A stretch of 64,000 nt of DNA, taken from NCBI RefSeq assembly GCF_000721495.1, contig NZ_JOHY01000020.1, positions 33,622 to 97,621 of the forward strand, in the 5' to 3' direction. The position numbers were made by a program, and so were the translations under genes. The notes below the pieces were generated by a model, which did no database searches, was not told the origin of the DNA, and saw only the letters and a program-made list of their open reading frames with translations. This document shows, in pieces, positions 34,674 to 42,509 of this stretch (positions are counted from its first letter, which is position 1; each line of letters starts with the position of its first letter). Source of the stretch: Streptomyces sp. NRRL F-5123. GTDB lineage: Bacteria > Actinomycetota > Actinomycetes > Streptomycetales > Streptomycetaceae.

Positions 34674-35423
34674 ATGGATGCCGCCGACTTCTACACCGGT
34701 CTCGTCGCCGACCTCTACGCCCCGCTCAAGTCCTTCTCCCAGAACCCCGAGCCCTACGCCGCCTTCGTCACCGAATCCGGTCTGCCCGCGCTCGAACTGG
34801 GCTGCGGCGACGGCGAGCCGCTGCTGGAGCTGCGGCGTCGCGGGCTCGACGTGGACGGCGTCGACTCGTCCGGCGACATGCTCGACCGCCTGCGGTCCGC
34901 GGCCGCGCGGGAAGGTCTCGCGGTCTCCGTCTTCCAGCAGCGCATGGAGGAGCTGTCGCTCCCGCGCCGCTACCGGTCCGTCTTCCTCGCCGGGCCGACC
35001 TTCACGCTGCTGCCCACCGACGCGCTCGCGCTCGCCGCACTGCGTGCGGTCCGCGCCCATCTCGCCCCGGGCGGCTCGGCCCTCGTCCCGCTCTTCACGC
35101 CCGGACCGACACCGGCCGCGGACATCGGCCGCGTACGCTCCACCGCCGGGCCCGACGGCGCCGAGCTGCGCTTCCGCGTCGTCTCCGAGCAGCGGGACGA
35201 GGGCGCCCGCACGCAGACGACCCTGCTCCGGTACGAGCGCCTGCTCGGCGCGGAGACGGAGGTCCTGGAGCGGCCGTGGGTCATGCACTGGTATCCCCGG
35301 CGGATCTTCACGGACCTCGCCGCGGCGGCGGCCCTCACCGTCGTCTCGGTGACCGACCCGCACGGCGGGGCCGTCCCCGAGGATGCGACCGACGTCCACG
35401 TCCGGCTCCGCGCGGCGGACTGA
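34674..35423 (+). CDS. Class I SAM-dependent methyltransferase
   Basis: A 249-aa methyltransferase. SAM motif I is ALELGCGDGEPLLEL, motif II VDGVDSSGDMLDRL, and later SVFLAGPTFTLLPTDALALA and RAHLAPGGSALVPLF. N-terminus DFYTGLVADLYAPLKS is typical of small-molecule methyltransferases. Acceptor unknown. Convergent with the SBF-like transporter 12 bases away. Confidence 0.9.
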   Translation: MDAADFYTGLVADLYAPLKSFSQNPEPYAAFVTESGLPALELGCGDGEPLLELRRRGLDVDGVDSSGDMLDRLRSAAAREGLAVSVFQQRMEELSLPRRYRSVFLAGPTFTLLPTDALALAALRAVRAHLAPGGSALVPLFTPGPTPAADIGRVRSTAGPDGAELRFRVVSEQRDEGARTQTTLLRYERLLGAETEVLERPWVMHWYPRRIFTDLAAAAALTVVSVTDPHGGAVPEDATDVHVRLRAAD

Positions 35424-35435
35424 CGTACGGACCGC

Positions 35436-36818
35436 TCACGCCGGAGCCGGCTCCGGGGCGCCCGGCGCAGCCGGGGACGGCGCGGGGCGGCGGGACCAGT
35501 GGGTGGCGATCACCGCGCAGACGGCGAGCTGCATCTGGTGGAAGAGCATCAGGGGGAGGATCGCCAGGCCCGCGCGCGGGCCGAAGAGGGCCGCGGCCAT
35601 GGGCAGGCCCGTGGCCAGGCTCTTCTTCGAGCCGCAGAAGACGATCGCGATGCGGTCCTCCTCGGGGAAGCCGAGGCGGCGGGCGGCGAGGGAGGTCGTG
35701 GTGAGGGCGACGGCGAGCATCGCGGCCTCCACCAGGAGGAGGGCGGCCAGGCGCGGGAGGGTCACCTGGTGCCAGATGCCCTCGGACACGCCCTTGCTGA
35801 AGGCCGTGTAGACGACCAGCAGGATGGAGACGCGGTCGAGGCGGCCGAGGACGCGCTTGTGGCGGGTGACGAAGCCGCCCGTCCAGCGGCGCAGGAGCTG
35901 GCCCGCCAGGAAGGGGGCAACGAGCTGCAGGCCGAGCGCGGCGAGGCCGTCCGCGGAGAAGCGGACGGTGGAGCCGATGAGCCAGGCCGCCAGCAGCGGG
36001 GTGAGGAGCATGCCCAGCAGGGTGCTGTACGTGCCCGCGCAGATCGCCGCCGCGACGTTGCCGCGGGCGGTGGAGGTGAAGGCGATCGACGACTGCACGG
36101 TGGACGGCACCACGCACAGGAAGAGCAGCCCCGTCGCGAGCTGCGGGCTCAGCAGCGCGGGCGTGGCGGCCGCGCCGACCGCGAGGCCGAGCAGCGGGAA
36201 GAGCACGAACGTCGCCGCGACGACGACGGAGTGCAGCCGCCAGCCGCGCAGGCCCTCCACCGCCTCGCGGGCGGAGAGCCTGCTGCCGTAGAGGAAGAAG
36301 AGCAGGCCGATCGCGATGTCCGCCGCGTCGCCCGCCGCGACCGCCGCGCCGCCCTCGGCGGGCAGCAGCGCGGCGAGCCCGACCGTACCGGCGAGTGCGG
36401 CCATGTACGGGTCGGCCACCCGGCGCACTGCACGCAGGACCCGCCCGGAGGGGCCCCGGCCATCGGGCGCGCGGGAAACCGGACCCGCCGGCCCCCGCGA
36501 GCCACCGGACGTACGGGAACCCGGACTTCCCGCTCCCCGTGCGGAAGGACCCCGGCCATCGGGCGCGCCGGAAGCCGGACCCGCCGCCCCCCGCGAGCCA
36601 CCGGGCACGCCCGAAACCGGACCCGGCGCCCCGCGCGAGGCGCCGGGCGTACGGGAAGCCGGACCCGCCGGCCCGCGCGGGGAAGGGCCCCGGCCGCCGG
36701 GCGCGCGGGAAGCCGGACCCGCCGTCCCGAAGCGGGAGTCCGGGCTGTGCGGACCTGCGTGCGGTGGGCCGGAGCCGGGGTCGGGGCTCGGGCCGGGCGG
36801 CCGGGGCGGTACGGACAC
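35436..36818 (-). CDS. SBF-like (bile acid:sodium symporter) transporter with repeat extension
   Basis: Membrane transporter of the SBF-like family (YfeH type). The transport domain begins near residue 130 (RAVRRVADPYMAALAGTVGL) and includes FFLYGSRLSAREAVEGL, LCVVPSTVQSSIAFTSTARGN and FCGSKKSLATGLPMAAALF. The first ~125 residues are Gly/Pro/Arg/Ser-rich repeats (PAGPVSRAPDGRGPSG-like), encoded by imperfect DNA repeats at about 36440-36735. This is foreign to the family, whose members start directly at the transport domain. The true start may be the GTG near residue 127, but third-position bias continues through the repeats. Substrate unknown. Confidence 0.82.
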   Translation of the reverse strand: MSVPPRPPGPSPDPGSGPPHAGPHSPDSRFGTAGPASRAPGGRGPSPRGPAGPASRTPGASRGAPGPVSGVPGGSRGAAGPASGAPDGRGPSARGAGSPGSRTSGGSRGPAGPVSRAPDGRGPSGRVLRAVRRVADPYMAALAGTVGLAALLPAEGGAAVAAGDAADIAIGLLFFLYGSRLSAREAVEGLRGWRLHSVVVAATFVLFPLLGLAVGAAATPALLSPQLATGLLFLCVVPSTVQSSIAFTSTARGNVAAAICAGTYSTLLGMLLTPLLAAWLIGSTVRFSADGLAALGLQLVAPFLAGQLLRRWTGGFVTRHKRVLGRLDRVSILLVVYTAFSKGVSEGIWHQVTLPRLAALLLVEAAMLAVALTTTSLAARRLGFPEEDRIAIVFCGSKKSLATGLPMAAALFGPRAGLAILPLMLFHQMQLAVCAVIATHWSRRPAPSPAAPGAPEPAPA

Positions 36819-36819
36819 C

Positions 36820-37317
36820 TCAGTCGTCCCCTTCCGGTTCCTCCGGGGCGGACGCGGGCTTCGCGCCCGGGGCCGGGGGTGCGTGGGTGACGTCGACGTC
36901 GCCGCCGTCCCCGTCGTGGTCGCTGCCCGCCGTGCCCTTGCTGCGCAGCATCGTGTTGAGGGTCCTGTCGACCTCCAGCCAGGAGTCGGCGTTGGAGTTG
37001 TCGATGATCAGGAGCCCGTTGTTGTCGCCGTGCGTCTGCTCGGGCTGCGAGGGCTCGTCGTCGTCACGGCAGCAAGGGGGCGCGGCCGGGGCGGAGTTCG
37101 CGCCGCCCGCATCCGCGTCCGTGCCCGCCGCCGTACCCGTACCCGCCGCCGTACCCGTGCCCTTGCCGCCCGGCGCCGTACCCGAGGCCGCGGACGCCGA
37201 CGTCCATCCGCCGCCCGCGGCCAGCAGGCCCGCCGCCAGCAGGGAGACGACGCCCGCCCGGTGTGCGGCCGTCCGGCCGGGACCCGCGTGCCGCCGTACG
37301 GCGTGCCTGCCGCTCAT
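36820..37317 (-). CDS. Secreted hypothetical protein
   Basis: A 165-aa exported protein: basic N-terminus, then hydrophobic VVSLLAAGLLAAGGGWTSASA as a signal peptide. Low-complexity GTGTAAGTGTAAGTD follows, then a Cys pair (PPCCRDDDE) and the segment NNGLLIIDNSNADSWLEVDR, ending in an acidic, Pro-rich tail. No known family. It starts 14 bases after the PEP-mutase-like gene and is probably co-transcribed with it; its stop nearly touches the SBF-like start. Confidence 0.68.
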   Translation of the reverse strand: MSGRHAVRRHAGPGRTAAHRAGVVSLLAAGLLAAGGGWTSASAASGTAPGGKGTGTAAGTGTAAGTDADAGGANSAPAAPPCCRDDDEPSQPEQTHGDNNGLLIIDNSNADSWLEVDRTLNTMLRSKGTAGSDHDGDGGDVDVTHAPPAPGAKPASAPEEPEGDD

Positions 37318-37331
37318 CGCGCGCGCCCCGC

Positions 37332-38225
37332 TCAGACGCCGACGGGCACGCCGACCGGCGTGCGGTCGTGCGGGACACCCGACGTGCCGTGGTGGCGGCT
37401 GATGTTGCGCTCCAGCAGCTGCGTGGAGGCGGCCACGCCGACCGCGCCCGCGCCGCGCACCTCGGGCAGCCGCCCGTCCGCCGCCTTCAATTCCGTCAGC
37501 GCGTTCTCGATCGCCGTGTGCGCGGCGAAGAGGCACGGCGTGCTGTAAATGGCGACGTCCACACCGAGGTCGGTCAGTTCGGTCAGGGACAGCCGCGGCG
37601 ACTTGCCGCCGCCGATCTGGTTGAAGAGCAGCGGCTTGTCGCCGATCACCTCCCGGATGCGGTGGACCCAGTCGACGCTGCGCACCCCGTCGACGAGCAC
37701 GACGTCCGCGTCCGTCTCGGCGAGCGCGGCGGCCCGGCGCAGGATGTCGGACTCCTCGGTGGCGTCGGTACGGGCGACGACCAGCAGATCCGTCCGGCTG
37801 GCGAGCACCAGTTCCAGCTTCTCCAGGTATTCCTCCAGCGGCAGCGTGAGCTTGCCGTCGGCGTGCCCGCAGCGGCGCGGCCGCTTCTGGTCCTCCAGGA
37901 TGACGCCGGAAGCCCCCGCCCGCTCCAGCCGCTGCACGACGTGGCAGGCGACCTCCGGGTCCACGTAGCCGTCGTCGATGTCCACGAGCAGGTGGTGCTG
38001 CGGGAAGGCCAGCCGCAGCCGTTCGGCGAAGGCGACCATGTCCGGCCAGGCGATGAAGCCGATGTCGGGGAGGCCGTAGTAAGAGGCGGCGAAGCCGAAG
38101 CCGGAGACGAAGAATCCGTTGTAGTGCTGAGCGGCGATAGAGGCCGAATACATGTCGTAGACCCCGATGAGCGGGGTGGTCCCGGCGGAGGCGATCTCGT
38201 TCCGCAGGACGGTTCCGTACTGCAC
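37332..38225 (-). CDS. Isocitrate lyase / PEP mutase family protein
   Basis: A 297-aa TIM-barrel enzyme of the PEPM/ICL superfamily, acting on C-C or C-P bonds of 2-oxo or phospho acids. GTG start with AGGGAGAAC six bases upstream. Motifs: GVYDMYSASIAAQHYNGFFV at the N-terminus, LLVDIDDGYVD (Mg-binding Asp), LEDQKRPRRCGH (the loop normally reading EDQxxPKxCGH), and VVARTDA. The motif set fits 2-methylisocitrate-lyase-like or PEP-mutase-like lyases rather than canonical isocitrate lyase. It probably heads a two-gene transcript. Confidence 0.87.
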   Translation of the reverse strand: MQYGTVLRNEIASAGTTPLIGVYDMYSASIAAQHYNGFFVSGFGFAASYYGLPDIGFIAWPDMVAFAERLRLAFPQHHLLVDIDDGYVDPEVACHVVQRLERAGASGVILEDQKRPRRCGHADGKLTLPLEEYLEKLELVLASRTDLLVVARTDATEESDILRRAAALAETDADVVLVDGVRSVDWVHRIREVIGDKPLLFNQIGGGKSPRLSLTELTDLGVDVAIYSTPCLFAAHTAIENALTELKAADGRLPEVRGAGAVGVAASTQLLERNISRHHGTSGVPHDRTPVGVPVGV

Positions 38226-38360
38226 GCGTTCTCCCTGGCTGGTGATGGTGGTACCTACGAGGCATGGGCAGATGTGCCGCGGGCACGCGCGAACGCATGC
38301 GTACGGCAAGGACGCACGGCATATGCACATGCCGAAAACTTTGCCCAGCTTTGCCGAATT

Positions 38361-38376
38361 TTGGCGTCAATGCCAA
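38361..38376. promoter_or_regulatory. TTGGC-N6-GCCAA inverted repeat in an AT-rich patch
   Basis: Perfect five-base half-sites inside the AT-richest stretch of this part (about 38330-38420), some 140 bases before the PEP-mutase-like start. A regulator-binding site is plausible; the binding protein is unknown. Confidence 0.4.
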
Positions 38377-38443
38377 GCTCTGATGGTTTTTGCGGCTCTA
38401 TCGGGCTATTTCTCGGCACGCCGGGTGGACGCGGCTCCGATGA

Positions 38444-39556
38444 TCACAACGCCGTGAGGGCGTGCAGCAGCCCGTACGAGGCGCCGACGATCGCGGTCAG
38501 CCGGTCGTGCCGGGTCGCGAAGCCCGCGACGGCGGTGCGGGTCGCCGGGTGGAAGCCCAGGAAGCACTGCTGGCCGAAGGTCGCGCCCGCGTGGAAGAGC
38601 AACGGGCCGCCGGGCGCCGGGTGCTGGTACCACGTCAGGGTGTGCACCTCGCCGCGGTGCCGGGGCGTGCGGCGGCGCAACTGCGGGATCTGCACGTCGC
38701 GCAGCGCCCCCGCCTTCGGGTCGAGCAGCGCCTCGGCGTACGCGAGCAGGTCCGCGGGGGTGGCGAGCAGGCCGCCCGCGGGGCTGAAGGCCGCCATGTC
38801 GACGGCGGGCATCGGGGTGCGGCCGTCACCGCGGTGACCGGTCGCCGCACCAGCCGCACCAGCCGCAACGCCCGCACCGTCCGCGCTCGGGCCGAGTGCG
38901 GCGCCGGTCAGGCCGAGCGGGCGCAGGACGCGGCGGGCCAGCAGCTCGGCGTACGGGGCGCCGCCGGCGTGTTCGAGGACGGGGCCGAGCAGGGCGATGC
39001 CGAGGTTGGAGTAGTGCCAGCGGGTGCCGGGCGCGTGCCGCGGGCGGGCGGCGGCGAGGGCGGCGAGCAGGCGCTCGCGGGTGTAGCCCGCGTAGCCGTT
39101 GGTCTGCGGGTGCAGGATCGCCGGGGCCAGCAGGTCGCGGGGCACGCGGGGCAGGCCCGAGGTATGGGTCGCGAGGTGGCGCAGGGTGATGCGGTCGGCG
39201 GCGGCGCCGTACGTGCCCGTGCCCGCCCCCGCGCCCGTATCCGTACCCGCGGCCGGGAGGTGGGCGGCGAGCGGGTCGTCGAGGGTGAGGGCGCCCGCGC
39301 GGGCGAGGTCGGCCAGCAGCAGGACGGTGAAGGTCTTCGTGAGCGAGCCGAGCCCGTACGCGAGCTGCTCGCGCCGCCCGGCGGGGCCCGTAGCCGTGCC
39401 CGTACCCGTACCGCCGGACGCGTACGTGCGGCGGCCCGCGCGGCTGACGGCGAGGACGACGTCGGGGGCCCGGACGCGGGCGAGAGCGGCCTGCATCAGG
39501 GGGACTTCGGGGGCCGTGCCGGTCTCGGCGGTCGGCGGCGGGAGGGTCGCCGTCAC
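38444..39556 (-). CDS. Serine hydrolase, beta-lactamase (class C) fold
   Basis: A 370-aa penicillin-binding-protein/beta-lactamase-type hydrolase without a visible signal peptide, so probably cytoplasmic. SxxK is LGSLTKTFTVLLL (near residue 75), YxN is WHYSNLGIALLG, and the third motif is probably LFHAGATFGQQ, where HxG replaces KTG. The GTG start overlaps the upstream DUF6895-like stop (GTGA). Last gene of the five-gene operon beginning with the 62-aa peptide. In peptide pathways such enzymes can act as peptidases, esterases or cyclases; the role here is inference. Confidence 0.87.
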   Translation of the reverse strand: MTATLPPPTAETGTAPEVPLMQAALARVRAPDVVLAVSRAGRRTYASGGTGTGTATGPAGRREQLAYGLGSLTKTFTVLLLADLARAGALTLDDPLAAHLPAAGTDTGAGAGTGTYGAAADRITLRHLATHTSGLPRVPRDLLAPAILHPQTNGYAGYTRERLLAALAAARPRHAPGTRWHYSNLGIALLGPVLEHAGGAPYAELLARRVLRPLGLTGAALGPSADGAGVAAGAAGAATGHRGDGRTPMPAVDMAAFSPAGGLLATPADLLAYAEALLDPKAGALRDVQIPQLRRRTPRHRGEVHTLTWYQHPAPGGPLLFHAGATFGQQCFLGFHPATRTAVAGFATRHDRLTAIVGASYGLLHALTAL

Positions 39557-40482
39557 GCCGCCACGTCCGCGGACAGCGCGCGCGAGGTGGCCATCGCGGA
39601 CGCGAACGCCGCGACCAGCGTGGGGTGGTGGACCTCGTCGAAGACCGTCGCCGGGTCGCCCTCGGGCAGCGCGCCGCGCACCGGCATCGCACCGTCCGCC
39701 CCCTGCACGGCGGCGTACCGCTCCCACACCCCGGCGTCCAGCGCGGGACGCGGCAGGCACGCGTCAACCACCAGCAACTCCCCCACCAGATCCCAGTGTT
39801 CGAGCTCCGCCCAGTCCTCCAGCCAGGCGGGCAGATAGCGCGCGAGGTAGTCGGCGACGGCGGGCGGGATGCCGTCCGGGTCCGCGCCCCAGTCGGTGAG
39901 ATGGAAGACGGTGTGGGTGATGTGGTAGGCGATGTGCAGCTGCACGGTCCAGGGTTCGGGCATGCGGCCGAGCCAGGTCGCCGCGAGGGCCTGCTCACGG
40001 TCGCCGCTGGGCATCAGCCCGATCTTGCGCTCGGCGTTGAGCACGCCGAGCCGCCGGTTCGGCATCATCTCCAGGGCCTGCCAACTGACCGTCGTGCGGG
40101 CGAGGTTGATCGCCGCCTCCAGTCCGGGGTGGCGGTGGCCCAGCTCGTACAGGCTCGCGTAGATCTCCAGCGGGACGGGCGACATCGGCTCCTCGCGCTG
40201 GAGTTCGGCGAGCAGGTTGCCGCCGTCGAGCAGGTCGCGCCACGTGAAGTCCAGCAGCCGCGAGGACGCGTCGTGCTGCCGCGAGCCCGCGACTCCCTCG
40301 CGCGCGAGCACCCGCATGTTGACCGCCAACTCGCCGACGGGCTTGAGCCGTTCGACGATCCCGCGGCCGGTGGCGCGGTCCTCGTCGGTGAGCCGGAAGT
40401 GCTCGCGGTTCGCGTCCAGCCAGGCCAGCGCCCGGTCGCCGACGGCGTGCAGCAGCGCGGGGGGAGCGGCGCTCGCGGTCAC
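39553..40482 (-). CDS. DUF6895-like protein, paralogue B
   Basis: A 309-aa, mostly helical protein. Conserved blocks shared with its upstream neighbour: LLDFTWRDLLDGGNLLAEL, PLEIYASLYELGHRHPGLE, RRLGVLNAERKIGL, MPEPWTVQLHIAYHITHTVFHLTDWG, LPAWLEDWAELEHWDLVGELL and the end HHPTLVAAFASAMA. The repeated His (HIAYHITHTVFH) are striking and could bind metal. Family label DUF6895 is recalled, not checked. GTG start overlaps paralogue A's stop, and its stop overlaps the hydrolase start; both junctions are GTGA. Confidence 0.78.
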   Translation of the reverse strand: MTASAAPPALLHAVGDRALAWLDANREHFRLTDEDRATGRGIVERLKPVGELAVNMRVLAREGVAGSRQHDASSRLLDFTWRDLLDGGNLLAELQREEPMSPVPLEIYASLYELGHRHPGLEAAINLARTTVSWQALEMMPNRRLGVLNAERKIGLMPSGDREQALAATWLGRMPEPWTVQLHIAYHITHTVFHLTDWGADPDGIPPAVADYLARYLPAWLEDWAELEHWDLVGELLVVDACLPRPALDAGVWERYAAVQGADGAMPVRGALPEGDPATVFDEVHHPTLVAAFASAMATSRALSADVAA

Positions 40483-41426
40483 GGTGTCGCCTCGCTTTCC
40501 ATGGATGCTCGGGCAAGGGTGGACGCGAAGGCGGCCACGAGGGTGGAGTGGTAGCAGGCCAGGAAGATCTCGTGCTCCGTCGCGCCCGGCGGCGGCGGGT
40601 CGCCGCTCTCCGGGACGGCGCCGTCGGAGGTGCGGGCGGCGGCGAAGCGGGCCCACTGCCCGGCGTCCGGCGGGCGCCCCGGCAGGCACGCGGCCACCGC
40701 CAGGAATTCGCCCGTCAGGTCCCACAGCCGCTCCTCCGCCCAGGTGTGCGTCCAGGCGGGCAGCCACAGCCCCAGGTACGCCGCGAGGTCCGCGGGCAGC
40801 CGCTCGGGCGCACGGCCCCAGTCGGTGGTGTGGAAGACGTCGTGCGTGATCCCGTACGCGCCCTTGCGGTCCAGCGCCCACGGCTCCGGGCGCAGCCCCA
40901 GGCCGGTGCGGGCGAGGACGTCCGCGAAGTCCGCGTGCGGGGGCAGGCCGATACGGCGCTCGGCGTTGAGGACGCCGAGCGTGCGGGTGTGGTCGTCGCG
41001 GGCGACCCGCCACCGCCGCAGCGCCGTCGTCGCGCCGATCAGCTCCTCGGCCCCCGGATGCCGCAGGCCCGCGCCCGCGAAGACCCCGTACAGCTCCACC
41101 GGATACGTCGCCGCGGGCTCACCGTGCACCAGCTCGGCGAACAGCTCGCCGCCGCGCGCCTCCTTCCACGCGAAGGCGAAGAGGTCGGCGGCGGCGTCCC
41201 GGACGGCGGGCAGCGGGTGCAGGGCGGTGATGACGCGCATCAGCTCGGCCAGCTCGCCCAGCGGCTTGAGGGTGAGGTTGGGGTCGGCGTCGGTCGTGAC
41301 GTCGGCGGGGAGCCGGAAGCAGGGGCGCATGGCGTCGAGCCGGCGCAGCGCCCCGCCCGCGACGTCGTCGAGGAGGTCGCGCAACCCGTCACCAGACCTG
41401 CCGGCGACCTCCTCCGCCGGGCTCAC
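40479..41426 (-). CDS. DUF6895-like protein, paralogue A
   Basis: A 315-aa homologue of the next gene: FAFAWKEARGGELFAELV, PVELYGVFAGAGLRHPGAE, RTLGVLNAERRIGL, RPEPWALDRKGAYGITHDVFH, WLPAWTHTWAEERLWDLTG and CYHSTLVAAFASTLA. The His-rich segment here is weaker (GITHDVFHTTDWG), while the final CYH differs from VHH. Tandem duplication followed by divergence is implied. GTG start overlaps the preceding stop by four bases. Biochemical role unknown. Confidence 0.78.
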   Translation of the reverse strand: MSPAEEVAGRSGDGLRDLLDDVAGGALRRLDAMRPCFRLPADVTTDADPNLTLKPLGELAELMRVITALHPLPAVRDAAADLFAFAWKEARGGELFAELVHGEPAATYPVELYGVFAGAGLRHPGAEELIGATTALRRWRVARDDHTRTLGVLNAERRIGLPPHADFADVLARTGLGLRPEPWALDRKGAYGITHDVFHTTDWGRAPERLPADLAAYLGLWLPAWTHTWAEERLWDLTGEFLAVAACLPGRPPDAGQWARFAAARTSDGAVPESGDPPPPGATEHEIFLACYHSTLVAAFASTLARASMESEATP

Positions 41427-42142
41427 CGGGGGCCGCCGCCGGGGAAGCGGCGGGCGGCGGCGGTGTGCAGGACCACCCGGGGGTCGCCGCCGCTCATCCG
41501 GTGCACGTACACCAGGCCCGCGTCGAGCCCGAGCGTGCCGGGCACGTCCGGGGCGCGCACGAGCCAGCGCCCGACGCCCGCCGCCTGGAGCCAGTCCCGC
41601 CGCCGCACCGCCCGGACGAAGCCGCGCGCGAGGTCGTCCGTCCGCCCGGCCAGGCCCGCGGCGAGCGCGGGGGCCAGCCCCGGCAGCGAGAGGGCGGCGA
41701 GCTGGGCGGCGCGGTGCGAGAGCCGCGGCCACGGGTCGGTGCGCACCCATGTGTCGTCCCCGCCTCCGGCCGCGCCGGCGGCCGGCGCCTCGGCCGCCGC
41801 CGCGGGCAGGTACGCGCGGGACGCCTCGGCGAGCCCGCGGTAGCTCCACCACGACACGTCGGAGGCGTCCGCCCCCGGCGGGTAGGCGGCCAGCGCGTCC
41901 CGTACGAGCCGCGCGTCCGGCGCGTCCGCCCCGCCCCGCGCGGGATCGAGGCCCAGCGCGTAGGGCGCGAGCACGTCCGCGCCCAGCACCCGGATGGCGG
42001 CGAGCGCCACCCGGTCGTCCTGCGCGAGAAGGGCCGACAGCGCGTAGGAGCCGCCCTCGCCGTCAAGGGCGAGGGCGACTCCGTTGGCGACATCGGCCAC
42101 CGCAGCGCTCAGGGGAGAGTTCTCCTGCGCCTGCTCGGCCAA
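41423..42142 (-). CDS. Hypothetical protein of the peptide operon
   Basis: A 239-aa Ala-rich helical protein with no recognised family. Notable parts: ALDGEGGSYALSALLAQDD, VSWWSYRGLAEASRAYLP, DDTWVRTDPWPRLSHRAAQL and RAVRRRDWLQAAGVGRWLVR. It has AGGGGGAG before its ATG and starts 16 bases after the 62-aa peptide gene. It overlaps the DUF6895-like gene by four bases, so it is the second gene of the operon. Confidence 0.75.
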   Translation of the reverse strand: MAEQAQENSPLSAAVADVANGVALALDGEGGSYALSALLAQDDRVALAAIRVLGADVLAPYALGLDPARGGADAPDARLVRDALAAYPPGADASDVSWWSYRGLAEASRAYLPAAAAEAPAAGAAGGGDDTWVRTDPWPRLSHRAAQLAALSLPGLAPALAAGLAGRTDDLARGFVRAVRRRDWLQAAGVGRWLVRAPDVPGTLGLDAGLVYVHRMSGGDPRVVLHTAAARRFPGGGPR

Positions 42143-42158
42143 TGGTCTCCCCCTGCCG

Positions 42159-42347
42159 TCAGCGGTCGTCCGTCTTCACGGGCCGGGGGGTGGGGGGCGA
42201 GACGAGCAGCAGTCCTGCGAGAAGCAGGCCGCCGAAGCACTCGCGGCTGTCTCGGTAGATGCCTTCCGGTTCTGCGGAATCCAGCAGTCCTTCGACCTCG
42301 GCGGCGAGGGCCGTCGTCTCGACCGGGGCTGTCAGCTCCGTAGCCAT
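42159..42347 (-). CDS. 62-aa peptide, candidate precursor or small membrane peptide
   Basis: First gene of a five-gene operon. ATG has a strong AAGGAG nine bases upstream. The N-terminal 29 residues are acidic and leader-like (VETTALAAEVEGLLDSAEPEG). They are followed by IYRDSRECFGG with the only Cys at 37, then hydrophobic LLLAGLLLVSPPTPRP and the polar end VKTDDR. The layout (acidic helix, GG, short hydrophobic segment) recalls ribosomal peptide precursors, but no modification enzyme of a known class is adjacent. A small membrane-associated protein is the main alternative. Confidence 0.65.
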   Translation of the reverse strand: MATELTAPVETTALAAEVEGLLDSAEPEGIYRDSRECFGGLLLAGLLLVSPPTPRPVKTDDR

Positions 42348-42509
42348 GGGACCAACTCCTTCTTTCCGGTTGGGTCTCCAGATTGGCATTCCTGGCATAT
42401 GCCCGCAAATCGGACAGCGCGTCCCAGTGCTCCCTTGGGTTCCGGCGCTGCGCCGGGCCCCGAGAGGGAGCGCTTCAGGCCGCCCGGGAGGGGTCGGCCA
42501 CGGCGCCCC
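42348..42509. promoter_or_regulatory. Upstream region of the peptide operon
   Basis: Contains an AT-richer core with the palindrome GGCATATGCC (42394-42403) and TGGCAT repeated nine bases apart (42384 and 42393). These lie about 40-60 bases before the peptide's start, in the position of a promoter or operator. Confidence 0.45.

Noticed and set aside
38444..39556. Beta-lactam resistance gene
   Set aside because: No signal peptide, HxG in place of KTG and operon context make an antibiotic-hydrolysing role unlikely.
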